Source: [Phialemoniopsis] sp. UDSM-2020 (taxonomy: Eukaryota; Ascomycota; Sordariomycetes; Thyridiales; Thyridiaceae). From it: a stretch of DNA of 64,000 nt. Shown here piece by piece: positions 9,974 through 20,694 of the stretch. A program made the translations under genes and the position numbers. Within the stretch, counting starts at the first letter, position 1, and every line of letters starts with the position of its first letter. Location: the NCBI GenBank assembly GCA_018873225.1, contig JAEILZ010000001.1, positions 806,001 to 870,000 on the forward strand, in the 5' to 3' direction. Below the pieces are notes generated by a model, which worked only from the letters and a program-made list of their open reading frames with translations, was not told the origin of the DNA and made no database searches.

Positions 9974-11408
9974 ATGTCAATCGCACCATTCGCTGATCCA
10001 CTCTGGCATAGCCGCAGCCAGAGTCCTTACTACAAGGCCAGTCATGCCAAACTGCGCGACGCGGTTCGAGCTTACATAGACAAGCACATCTCACCATTCT
10101 GCGAAGAATGGGAAGAGCAAGGCGGTGTGCCACTGGAGGTGGGTATCACCTCACCGTGCATACTATTCACAGCGGACTTACGCATCTGATGTAGGCAGCC
10201 AAGCACTTTGGCCAGCACGGCTTCATGGCAGCAGCTATATACCCTCTTGCCGCCGACCATCTTGGTTCTTTGACGCTTCCAGGAGGTATCTCGCCTCAGG
10301 AGTGGGACGAATTCCACGACTACGTCTTCATCGACGAGATAGCACGATGCGGATACCTCGGCGTTATCTGGGGCTTGTCTTGCGGTAATGTGATTGGTGC
10401 ACCGCCTCTCATCCGCTTTGGCTCTCCCGAGCAGAAACGTCGGTATCTACCTGACATCTTGGCGGGCAAGACGCGATTCTGCCTTGCTGTCACCGAGCCG
10501 GATGCCGGGTCCGATGTCGCGGGCATCACGACGACTGCGGTGCGAAAGGGCAACAAGTACATCATCAATGGAGCTAAGAAGTGGATCACCAATGGTATCT
10601 GGGCTGACTACTGCACGGCTGCCGTGCGGACGGGGGGCGATGGACAGAAAGGTATCTCTGCACTCATCATTCGACTAGACAGCCCAGGTGTCACTAGAAA
10701 GAAGCTTCACAACTCGGGCGTGGCCGCCAGTGGTAAGAGTTTCAATTTCCAGGAGTATTCTTCAATTGGCTAACCTTACATTCAGGGTCTACCTACATTG
10801 AGTTCGATGATGTTGAGGTTCCGGCGGAGAATCTTCTCGGAAAGGAGAATGAGGGTTTCCCCATCATCATGTCGAGTAAGCTTCTCTGGTCTAATCATTC
10901 GAGCGCACATACTTACACCGACCTAGATTTCAACCATGAGCGCATATGGCTCGCCATCACCGCCCTCCGTCTCTCTAGAGTTTGCGTTCAAGACGCTTAT
11001 ATCCATGCTACTCGACGCGAGACATTCGGCAAGACCCTCATATCCAATCAAATCATTCGCTCCAAGCTCTCGATAGCTGGGCGGAGCATCGACTCTGCCC
11101 AAGCATACTTGGAGCAGCTTGTCTTTATGCTGGGCCAGGCGCAGCGAGAGGGAAAGCCTGAACCGATTGGGATTGGTGGCCTCGTTGCCAACTGCAAGGT
11201 GCTGTCTTGCCAGGTGCTCGAGCGCGTCAACCGCGAGTGTCAGCAGATTATGGGTGGTCTTGGATACTCTCGCGGCGGTCGCGGTGGTAGGGTAGAGCAG
11301 ATCAGCCGAGACTTGAGGTGCTTGGTTGTTGGAGGTGGCAGCGACGAGATCTTGACGGACTTTTCGCTGAATCAAGAAGCGAAGGCGCTTCAGAGGAACA
11401 AATTGTAA
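9974..11408 (+). CDS. Acyl-CoA dehydrogenase
   Basis: Four exons (9974-10138, 10195-10732, 10786-10875, 10927-11408) join in frame to 424 aa, the normal FAD-dependent ACAD size. Signatures: FCLAVTEPDAGSDVAG (flavin and substrate loop), KKWITNGIWADY, VPAENLLGKENEGFPIIMS and QQIMGGLGYSRGG. The motif NFNHERIW places a glutamate in helix G where isovaleryl-CoA and long-chain dehydrogenases keep their catalytic base. The C-terminal GGGSDEIL lacks the usual Glu-376-type context, consistent with that arrangement. It would introduce the alpha,beta double bond into a branched or long acyl-CoA, in mitochondria or peroxisome; no clear targeting signal was judged. It is a candidate partner of the carboxylase genes at 17.9-23.1 kb. 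Confidence 0.9.
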
Positions 11409-11831
11409 GCAGAGGAGAGCATCGTTGCTGGCGTTGACAGCGGGGTTATGGTGTCAGAACTACCCTGGATATAACATTTGGCGAACCCCTCTCGATGCCG
11501 AGAGGGCCAAATCTGTGCTGCCATTCGGGAATGCTTCTGCTCGCTTGCAACCTCACTGTCAGTCACGTACCTGTACTTGACCAGCAATATATGCATGGCG
11601 TTCCCGACAAGGCAATATTGCAGATTCTTGCTCATGATCCTTCGATTTCATTGGAAGAGATACGCAACCCTGTGCTGATGCGCTGGCAGCCATGCACTTT
11701 CAGCTTCCCCACTCCGTTCCATCACAACCATGTGAAGCAGGCTGAGAAGCAGCCTCAAAACGAAAAGTCTCACCACAATACCAATAAATTCCATTCTCCT
11801 AGGTCTATGCTCACGAACATCCGTCACAAAC
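11409..11831. other. Intergenic, no gene seen
   Basis: This is the 3' flank of the acyl-CoA dehydrogenase and the leader of the membrane-protein gene. Nothing recognisable. Confidence 0.55.
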
Positions 11832-13661
11832 ATGATCGCAGGCGTAGAGTCCCGAATAGGGGTTGGGGCGGTGTTTTTGACGCTTCAAGCTCTCATCTTC
11901 ATCCTGGAGCTTTTCATCTTCGTACCCATCATCAACGACAAGCCGTGGTACACGGCCCTGCGACAGTGGTTTGCTCCCGTCGGGATCGCCCTGCTAGCCA
12001 CAGTCTTGGTACCTATAACATTCGCCAACTCATACACCAACATCGACAGCAGTGACTATCAATGCACCATCGGAGTTGATGCGGATGTTGCGGGGGTGGG
12101 AGTCCGCATCGCTGCGTGGGTGCAGGTCGGTGTCCTCGTTGTCATTACCTTAATGGGGAGCTTCCACACCAAAGCCACCGGTGCAAAAGAGATTGGCGCA
12201 GGTCTTGTTCTGACCCACGTATCGCTTGCCATCGCTTTGGTAGTCCAGTTTCGCCGAAGCACATTGTCTCTCCCAGACGCGGCGATTGGTGTGATGGTTC
12301 TGGATGCTCAGAATATGGCCTTATCAATTCAACTGGCAGCAAAGGAGACCTTAGCGGCCCGTTGGCAGGTCGGTGTGGTGGTCATCACCCAAGTGTTTGG
12401 CCTTGCCATATTGCCTGTGCTCGCATCGGCCATCTTTACTGGCTCGGCCGCTTCAGACGAGTGCAGTTGCCTCATGGTCTTCTGGTGGACATGGCTGAGT
12501 AATTGCCGGTCATCATTGGAAGAACATAGAGTTTTCTGGATATACTACGTCTCCCGATGCATCGGCTTCATCCAGGCGGCATTTCACGCATGCTATAACA
12601 CAAAGAGTTTCCACAAGGCCGAGCCAAAGTGTGGAGATGAGGGCAGCGAGGAGCAGAAGAAAGGCGGAATATTGATCGAAATCACATGCCCGTATGTCTT
12701 CATGTCAAAGAGGGAAAACAGGCTTGTTGAAAACCACTACGACTCGGCACATTATAGCCAGTATCCAGCCACGGTTTCGTTCATGTACGGCTTGTATGGC
12801 ATCTACGCTCTCACTTCCATGGTTTCTGCCGAAATCGCATTACGTGATCTTAATATACAGCCCACTTCCGCTGTCACCTCTGTGGGCCAGATAATTGCCC
12901 TTGTTATCGCTGGCTCTACAACACTGCGGGCTGTGTGGTTGTTCGGGAGGCTCTTTGCGGATGAGTGGAAATCCGATAAGACATTTGGCTTCAATAGTCC
13001 GTTTCACCTACCACGGCCCGCGGCTCGAATCCGCAAGACCTATATCTTGTCGCCAGGCAGGGTTTTTGACATTCCTGTACATGCGGTGAAGCTGGGTCAC
13101 ATACTCGCGAAGGCCGACGACCTGAGAAGCCCACTCAATGACCATCCAGTTGTCGAAGGCCAACCAAGGACATACCATACTGATAGCGTTACCTATGCCG
13201 CTGAGTCAAGCTCTGAGATAAAGATTTTTGTTGGGTCCCGGATAGTGTTTGCGCGCAATACCTTGTCATCGATACAGTTGGAAATGAGTGAGGTGGAAAC
13301 ACAGGAGTTCGTGCCTAGCAAAGATTACCTGCAGCGGAGTATCAAAACCGACAGTGTGAGACAGCATTTGCGGCATCTAGGACGCAGGGGAGTGAAGAGA
13401 GTGTTCATGGTAACAGGTACGATGTCTGCAACCGGCCTGCTAGTTGATGGGGAGGCCATCCAGCATGCGCCCTCACCCGAGGTGACTGTTGACGGCACTG
13501 ATGCCCAGGCCACTATGGGGCGTGACAATCGACTAGAGGCCCTGCTAGTAGCCTACCAACTACAAGCAATCGATATAGATTGCGAGAGTTTGGCGATACG
13601 GAGAACAACGAGATTCACCAAGGATGCTTTGTTATCAAAGTTTAAGGATACCACTACCTAA
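11832..13661 (+). CDS. Polytopic membrane protein of unknown family
   Basis: A single uninterrupted frame of 609 codons from an ATG. The first ~230 residues hold about six to seven hydrophobic segments (for example VFLTLQALIFILELFIF, WFAPVGIALLATVLVPITF, VQVGVLVVITLMGSF and VFGLAILPVLASAIF). Two more lie near residues 315-380 (VSFMYGLYGIYALTSM and VGQIIALVIAGSTTLRAVWL). The C-terminal ~220 residues are soluble. The heptahelical N-terminal half recalls fungal receptor-like or RTA1-like layouts, but I see no family signature, so no function is given. It lies between the acyl-CoA dehydrogenase and the ferric reductase on the same strand. A fully open 1.8-kb frame with good codon quality supports a real gene. 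Confidence 0.75.
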   Translation: MIAGVESRIGVGAVFLTLQALIFILELFIFVPIINDKPWYTALRQWFAPVGIALLATVLVPITFANSYTNIDSSDYQCTIGVDADVAGVGVRIAAWVQVGVLVVITLMGSFHTKATGAKEIGAGLVLTHVSLAIALVVQFRRSTLSLPDAAIGVMVLDAQNMALSIQLAAKETLAARWQVGVVVITQVFGLAILPVLASAIFTGSAASDECSCLMVFWWTWLSNCRSSLEEHRVFWIYYVSRCIGFIQAAFHACYNTKSFHKAEPKCGDEGSEEQKKGGILIEITCPYVFMSKRENRLVENHYDSAHYSQYPATVSFMYGLYGIYALTSMVSAEIALRDLNIQPTSAVTSVGQIIALVIAGSTTLRAVWLFGRLFADEWKSDKTFGFNSPFHLPRPAARIRKTYILSPGRVFDIPVHAVKLGHILAKADDLRSPLNDHPVVEGQPRTYHTDSVTYAAESSSEIKIFVGSRIVFARNTLSSIQLEMSEVETQEFVPSKDYLQRSIKTDSVRQHLRHLGRRGVKRVFMVTGTMSATGLLVDGEAIQHAPSPEVTVDGTDAQATMGRDNRLEALLVAYQLQAIDIDCESLAIRRTTRFTKDALLSKFKDTTT

Positions 13662-14427
13662 AAGTTAATCACCGAGCATATTTGGGAAGGGTATCACTCT
13701 ATCCCTCGTTTTACAACTTAGTCACACCGAACGTTTAAAACGTGCATCTGAAAGTGTTGGATTCACATGGTCCTTTCTTGAACCTGCAAGTCCATCATTT
13801 CGTCTTTTTGTCTGCCCGAGCGCTCAGTTGTTTTACCACGCTTTGCCGAGTCCTCAAACCGGAGAATTGTCTGTTTTTCAGTATTCTGTTGATTGTTTTT
13901 TGTCGGAATAGGTTATGTTCTTCACTAAAGGCTAAAGTCAAGTGCATTACAATGCACGACTTACCTTGCCTAGCAAGTCCAATAAATCCTTTTCTAAGGT
14001 AATGATAGCAGCAGTCAAGCCCGCTAAGTGCTCGGTGCATCGTTTTACACGACGAAGAACAAAAAGCACAATTGTGGGGCTTTCACCTCCGTTAAACGCC
14101 ATTGGGGCAGTTGAAAAGGAAAGAAGACGAGGAATTGTCAAAGGATTGGTAATATGACTTCGGTCTGTCATTGTCCGCGACATCGGAGACTGCACTGGCC
14201 TCTTGGCGCGGGTAGTCAGTAGCTCCTGCATGACGCATTTCCGGACCAGGAGTCGTGAGGGACGATCTGTTCGTCTTCGGGACAACTACAGTCCATGGTA
14301 TGGAGTACAAATCCAGAAAGTAAGCTTATCGTGCACCGTCTGGAGTAAGCTTCAGGCATGGTCCCATCGCCTCTCTCCTTAGCCCTGTCCGGCATTGCGA
14401 TGTGGATCTCGCGTTGCGGGATTTCGG

Positions 14428-14436
14428 ATCAGATAA
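14428..14436 (+). promoter_or_regulatory. Extended GATA site ATCAGATAA (iron-repressor type)
   Basis: A perfect match to ATCWGATAA, the known binding site of fungal iron-responsive GATA repressors (SRE/SreA/Urbs1 family). It lies about 820 bp upstream of the ferric reductase start codon. Confidence 0.65.
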
Positions 14437-14511
14437 AATTCTCTCCTCGTCTGTGCCAATCAGATCACAAGGATCCATGAAGAGGGGCGTATTTACCACC
14501 CCAACCCCTGC

Positions 14512-14520
14512 TTATCAGAT
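14512..14520 (-). promoter_or_regulatory. Second extended GATA site (ATCTGATAA on - strand)
   Basis: TTATCAGAT on the + strand reads ATCTGATAA on the other strand. This is a second perfect ATCWGATAA match, 84 bp from the first and in opposite orientation. Paired sites are typical of SreA-regulated iron-uptake promoters. Confidence 0.65.
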
Positions 14521-15254
14521 CAAGCTCGTGTTCAGCACGAGCCCTAGCCCTCTACCTCACACCTAGATTCAAGCTGTGTTTCCGGCAGATTACTTGCACA
14601 CTGGCTTGCGGACTGGAGCTGCATAATCCGGAATCTGGCCATCTTGTGTCGGCACAGTCGTTCAATCCCTACTCATCTCAATATCGCGTATTCTGAAATC
14701 GAAGGTTTGTTACTCTTGATGATTGTCACTGGCCTTGATAGTCCGTAGGAGGATGGCTCGACTTATCTACACGTACATTCATTAGTGTACCTACCTCGCG
14801 CGTGCAGGCCATTTCCTTACGTACCACCTCAGATAGATGGAGGTGACCTGTATGGTAAAGTATATCCAAGTGGATTGGTCGCTGATTCAGGGTCCTCTGG
14901 CATTCATAAATCTTGCATTAGAAGGTTTTAGGCTATTAGCATCCGTGCTGTTGCGATTGGCTGCACTGCGGGTCCATCTGGTGTTTCTAGTTGTCCCGAG
15001 CCCGACTCGATGGACACCCTGGACCATGTCAACAAAGCTTCTCTCGACACACAAGTCCCGGTAGTGTGCTTCTTTTGGTTAAGCATTCCGTGGGGCTCAA
15101 CGAGACCACGGTACTGATCAACCCATGAGCGGAGCACGCTTACTCTTCCACATTTTTAGGAAGCTAGATGTTATAACATGCCTCGCTCCCTCGACCTGGA
15201 GGCCGGCGGTCTCTGCACTGAGGAAGGTGTTCCTTCATTTTTCTTCTGTAAACC

Positions 15255-17777
15255 ATGATATATCTCCTCAAAGCAGAAGTCATCTTGACTTCGCTACTCA
15301 TCTCGAACGTGCTTTCAGTGAAACCTCTTGAGCATGAAGTTTGCGGGGCATCTTGCTACTACTCCCTTCTCAAGATCAAATATGCAGGGGCCAACAAGAC
15401 GGAGACTACGGCCTGCACCAACCCACTCCGAGTCACCTCGACGTACTACTGTATGGGTATTCATTGCGAAGATCCGGATATTGAGCCGGGAATCAAGTGG
15501 TGGGCCGGTACCTGCAAACAGTCCAAGAAGCTCGTGAACTTGGACAAGTATCGAGAGACCTTGGCCAAGACCACTCCCGAGTTCCTATCCGGCCTTCCGA
15601 CGGTCGACATGGGCGAGAAAGATACGATCAATGGGATTGCTGTGCCTTCGGCCTCGAACTGGTTGGTCGTGCATCGTTCGGTAGCGACGTATGACTACAT
15701 GAGACATTTTCACAACTCTGTCAGGTAATCCCTCCCAGCTACATTTCTCATTGACTCCTGTAAAACAAGTCTAATTCCGGGGATGATTAGATGGGTACCA
15801 TATGGCTATTGGGCAATTATCTTACTCGTTGGCATGGCCCGCAATGCATGGGCAAAGTTCGAAGACCGTCGACGGAGGAACAAATCCGGAACCAGTGAAG
15901 ATGGAGCTGGAACGCAGCAGACCGAGAACAAAAGACCATTGTCCAAAGTTGTCGCATGGTTCAGGAGCCATGCCACGCTCTCGCCGACATTTGCTCACCA
16001 CCACAATCAACCACTCGGTTGGTTTAGCGTTCCGCTTCGTCTTCAGTCTCTGGTTATCGTGGGATACATCATCATTCACGCCGTTCTCGCCGGAGTGTAC
16101 TACCCTTTATACGACGAGAACTACTAGTGAGTAGTCCAAGATCTGTCGCCTTTCAACCCCAACCCGCTGACCCTCCCGGAAGTTATGCCAATAAGCGAAT
16201 TCAGCTCATGCGCTACCTAGCAGACAGGATGGGTGTGGTCATGACCGGTACCTTGCCGTTGCTGTTCATTTTTGCTGGTCGCAACAACATCTTCATACCC
16301 TTGACGGGGTGGGGATACAGGACATTCAATGTCTTCCATCGATGGATCGGGATTGTCATCTTTGTGGAGGCAATCATTCATGCATCTGTCATCACGGCGT
16401 TCGAAGTCAACAGTAAGTGTTGGTCCGCGTTTTCACTGGAGACTGCATCTAACTAAAGACTAGATGCGGGATGGGACGACTATTACGAAAACCTTAGGGA
16501 CAATCCCATCTGGCTCTATGGAATACTGGTTTGTCTCGTTAATTGGTTGGAAGCGCCACCTTTACTGACCTCACATGCAGTTGGGAACGGTTCTTGGACT
16601 CACCGTCGCAGTGGCAAACCCTGTACTACGAAGACGGGCGTACGAGTTCTTCAAGGTCTCACACGCTGTTCTATCGGCCATTTTCTTGGCTGCTCTTTAC
16701 TAGTACGGCAACCGATACCTAAATCCTTTGATCAAGGTCTTTGCTAATCAGTGTTGATTGCGCAGTCACGCCAAACCGCAGTTTCTAGGGAAGTACGTCC
16801 TGTTTGTGTGGCTCTGTGTGGCCGTCTGGTCCACCGATCACCTCCTGCGACTCTGCCGCATAGCGCTCATGAACTACAAAGCCCTTACGGGAGGAAAATC
16901 ACTGGCAATGGCCAGCTGGAGTGAGGAGACCGGAATGATCCGCCTGCAAGTTTACCCTTCACATACCTTCCAACCTCCCACGCCGGGTACATACTATTTC
17001 CTTCATATACCTGGCTGGCGTCTATGGGAAAGCCACCCTTTCAGTCTTGCAGGATGGTCGACGGAGAGCTCATCTGAAGTATCCGGACAGGTCTTGGGAC
17101 AACCGAATTCTGAAATTGCCAGTCCAAAAGAAGCAAGTGTGTCGGTTCGGGCGAAGGCGGACCCATACTTTACTTTCCTGATACGCCCAAGGGATGGCAT
17201 GACGAGGCGGCTCCGTGACCGGCTGGCGCAAGACAAGAATGCCGGACCGCAGCGACTTCGGGTTCTCGTGGAGGGTCCCTATGGAACTCCAGCGCGACTC
17301 GGCCAATTCCAAAACGTTCTGTTTGTTGCCGGCGGCAGCGGTATCACGGCTGTGCTTCCGTATATGCACGAATTACTTGACGGGACGACGCGTTCCAACG
17401 GACATCCAAACGTCCAGCTTTCCTGGGTCGTCCGCAGCAAAGCCATCATCGAAGATGTGCTAGCCAATGATCTCAGAGTGACAGACCACGCGGCATCGAA
17501 ATTACGACACGACTTCTACGTTACTTCGAGTCCGAACAGCGCCCAATCGTCCGACTCAGGCGGGGAGAAAAGATCCGAAGCCAGCAGGATCCGTTTCACG
17601 AGGGCGAAGCCAGACTTGTCAGTCTTGATCGACGATTTTGTGAACCAGACTGATGGCAATTCAGCCGTCTTTGTCTGCGGCCCAGCGGAAATGTCAGACC
17701 AGACGCGGCTCGCTGTTATTCAGCAGGTCAAGAAAGGCAAAGACGTGGAGCTGTTTGAGGAGATGTATGGCTGGTAA
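15255..17777 (+). CDS. Ferric-chelate reductase (FRE family, flavocytochrome b)
   Basis: Six exons (15255-15724, 15791-16126, 16183-16412, 16464-16528, 16581-16702, 16766-17777) give about 744 aa with every junction in frame. An N-terminal signal peptide (MIYLLKAEVILTSLLISN) precedes an extracellular cysteine-containing domain. The ferric-reductase transmembrane domain carries paired heme histidines (FHRWIG with EAIIH; KVSHAVL with YYHAKP). The cytosolic half has the FAD motif HPFSLAGW, the NADPH-loop GGSGITAVLPY and the C-terminal FVCGPAEM. The ending EEMYGW is typical of fungal Fre proteins. It would reduce extracellular Fe(III) (or Cu(II)) at the plasma membrane with NADPH for high-affinity uptake. 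The two upstream SreA-type sites indicate repression under iron-replete conditions. Confidence 0.92.
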
Positions 17778-17868
17778 TACAATAAAAGTCTAGGTAGACG
17801 AATTTGGAAGTAGCAACTACGTTGCGATGTAGAGAGCTATACGTGTCTTCAAAAGCATTTTATAATGT

Positions 17869-19858
17869 CTAGAGTCTTGCCAGCCCGTTATGGCTTTCCG
17901 TTCCCTTGACACCAGGGATATTTACCACCTCCAAGCACATGCCCAATACCTCGCGTGTGTCTCGTGGGTCGATGATACCATCATCAAGTAGGTTAGCACT
18001 GGTGTAGTAAGCCGAACTCTCGCGTTCGACAAGATCCCGTGTCTTGTTCTTTGCGGCCGATCCCTCACCGTCCTTCTTGCCGTCACCGCCGTTTTTACCA
18101 TTCTTTCTGTTCTGAATGATGTCCATAACACCCGCCAGCTGGTCCGGGCCCATCACGCTACATCTGCCAGATGGCCAAGTGAAAAGGAACTGCGGCTGGT
18201 AGGCGCGCCCGCACATGGCGTAGTTTCCGGCTCCGTACGAGGACCCGAGGATCACACCGATTTGTGGAACCTTGGAACAACTGACAGCGGAAACGAATTG
18301 CGCACCCTTCTTGATGACACCTTCCCGCTCGGACTTGGACCCAACCATGAATCCAGTCACGTTGTGGAGATAGACTATCGGGATATTTCTAGGGAAGCTG
18401 CGTTAGCACCGTGAATTGAGCAAGGAACAACGCGGATGAGAGTTGCATACCGTTGATTGCAGAGTCTGATGAATTGTGCACCCTTGCACGCCTCATCGGC
18501 ATTGATGACTGGCGTCTGATTTCCGATGATACCAACGGGAAAGCCTAGTAGTTCCGTGAGTTGAAGTCCAGAAACTCTAGTGTCATATCACCGGGCGATG
18601 CATACCGTATATCTCAGCCCAACACGTCAGAAGGTTCTTGCCATAAGTAGGTTTGAAGACGGTTGTTCGAGAATCATCTACTAATCTCAGAACAACCTCG
18701 CTCATGTCGAACGGCTTCCTGATGTCCGGATTCACAAGCGATAGTAGGTCGTCAATAGGGTACCGCGGTGCCAGCGGCTCTTGTAACCTTCTTATCGACA
18801 AGGGCCCTATGTCGAGCGAGCTGACCCATTCACGAGCCTTTCTGATGGCATCAAACCTGCACAACGTAACTCAAGTTAGCACGAAGACCCTTGCTTCAAT
18901 ACATTTGTGGGAGTTCGGCTGAAGGACGTACTCATCCGTGGCAAATTGATCTGCTAAGCCGGTAATCGTAGCGTGCATCTTCGCACCACCAAGAGTTTCT
19001 GCGTCGATGACTTCGCCAGTTGCCATCTTTACAAGTGGTGGGCCGCCGAGAAATACCTGTGCCTGATCTTTGACAAAGATGGTGTAGTCAGAAAGGCCGG
19101 GGAGATACGCGCCACCCGCCGTCGAAGAGCCAAATACAACGCTGCATGACGGCTTGCCCTGATGACTACGCCGCGCCAAGTCTCGGAACATCTGCCCAGC
19201 ACGGTGGAATACTCGGAATTGTTGAGGGAGGTATGCACCAGCCTGCGGGATGACAGGTTAGATAGGTCTGCACAGAGCTCGCGCCTCAGTGGCTCCTTTA
19301 CTCACTGATTGTGCCAGTCCGACGATGGGAAGATCATTTTCAGTAGCGATCTCAGTGACGCGATTGTGTTTCAACACTGTTCCCGTGTATTAGTATACCA
19401 CGCCTCCAAGATTGGGAGTTTCTGTCATACCAGTAAACTCATTCCAGGCTCCTCCCTTCAAAGTCGGAATGTGGGACAAGACCATACATGCTCTCCCACT
19501 AACCTTGCCGATGCCAGCGATGAGGCTGGCGCAGGGCGTCGAATCGAGACCATAACCGGCGAATTGAGCAAGCTCTAAGAAAGGAGAGTCTTGGTCAAGG
19601 AGAAGGGCGATTCGGTCTCTCGCTGCAGACGTGGTCAGCGCTCAATTCTGTCAGCCTCAATGGAGGCCACTAACCTAACAATTGCCCCCGAGCTTGATGA
19701 AGCTCCCGTGGCGCTACGGCACCTTCACCGCCGACATACTCTAAAGCTTCATTGTACTTCTCTAGAACCTGGTCCCAAGCTTTTCTCGTATCCCGAAATA
19801 TGGGTTGTCTGAGATCAAGCTTGCCTTTGCCCACAGGGTAGGCCAGTGTGGTTGCCAT
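17869..19858 (-). CDS. Acyl-CoA carboxylase beta subunit (methylcrotonyl/geranyl-CoA carboxylase type)
   Basis: Seven exons on the - strand (19675-19858, 19431-19622, 19306-19376, 18932-19242, 18606-18856, 18451-18544, 17869-18388) give 540 aa. This is a carboxyltransferase: N-terminal half with [35 protein letters not shown] and [17 protein letters not shown]-terminal half with [35 protein letters not shown] and [15 protein letters not shown]. The glycine-rich oxyanion motifs of both crotonase folds are intact. It transfers CO2 from biotin to the gamma carbon of a beta-methyl enoyl-CoA: 3-methylcrotonyl-CoA in leucine breakdown, or geranyl-CoA in terpene breakdown. It is divergent from its alpha subunit across an 836-bp shared promoter. 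An acidic/basic insert near 18040-18120 ([15 protein letters not shown]) is unusual. Chain-length specificity cannot be decided by eye. Confidence 0.92.
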
Positions 19859-20694
19859 GCTCGTTTTGGTGGAGACAGTGAGTCGCGTGAGGGAGATGAT
19901 AATTATCCTTCAAGTTGGAGGAAGATCAAATTGGCGCTTTTGTTTGTACCCAGCGTCTCTCTCTGGTCCCTAGTGTCCTCAATATGATGTTGTCGGTCTC
20001 TGCACGCCTGTCACCGCGCCGAGGCAGGAGAACTAGTGGGCACGGTAAGACGCGGACGATGATCCCGCGATGGAGACTAACGTCATTCGGTACGACAATC
20101 CGCGGCGCCGGCACACCCAATGTAAGGGCACCTCCCTGAAAATAGGAATGTGATTTCCTGAAGGATGATGTTCTTGCTTCTAATAACGATATGTTGATAT
20201 GTGAAATGCCACGAGCCTTTGGCTGCTAGCAAGGCATTGTATAGCCGATGATTGATGAAGGGTCGCGGAAAGAGTGTCCTTTTTCGGCAATGAACCCAAC
20301 TAGTCTAGGTTGACTCTTGACTTATGAGACGAAATAATTCAGGCGTCAATTTTGAATTCCATCACCGAGCTCATTCACGATGACATTCTGCATCCAAGAC
20401 TGTACCTCAATAGCATCATTGTTACCGAATTTCCGGGTATAGCCCTGTGCATTTGCGTGGTTGGGAGGCGCGGAGATATGGCCGGCTAGATAGCCGGGTC
20501 CACGCGGGAGCATACCGCGATCATCGGAATAGCCTCTATAGTTACCCTTGGCTAGAACGTCACATGCCGAGATGCGTCTAGAGTGTCCTCTTGAAAAGAG
20601 AACTGTTTCTCGAGGCCTCAATCGTACCTGCGCCAAATACCTCCCAGTGGACTGATCACTGTAGCACATCCTCCTACTTCCTCACTACCTGACG
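19859..20694. promoter_or_regulatory. Divergent promoter between carboxylase beta and alpha genes
   Basis: 836 bp without a convincing gene. A 108-codon open frame on the - strand (20346-20669) has no family signature. The region holds the palindrome at 20482-20497. Confidence 0.6.
20482..20497. promoter_or_regulatory. Palindrome CCGGCTA-GA-TAGCCGG
   Basis: Perfect inverted repeat with 7-bp arms and a 2-bp spacer, about 200 bp upstream of the alpha-subunit ATG. It contains CGGCT-N4-AGCCG (CGG-N8-CCG), the architecture of Zn2Cys6 binding sites. A related CGGCT-N3-AGCCG lies upstream of the AtuA-like gene. Confidence 0.4.

Larger units (their letters stand above)
13662..15254. promoter_or_regulatory. 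Long upstream region of the ferric reductase
   Basis: About 1.6 kb without a convincing gene. It contains two extended GATA sites and a CCAAT box (14456-14460), annotated separately or in the findings. Short open frames at 13.7-15.1 kb have no family features. Confidence 0.6.

Noticed and set aside
20346..20669. A 107-codon - strand frame in the carboxylase divergent promoter
   Set aside because: No domain or signal, and it overlaps the palindrome and promoter region. Chance frame most likely.
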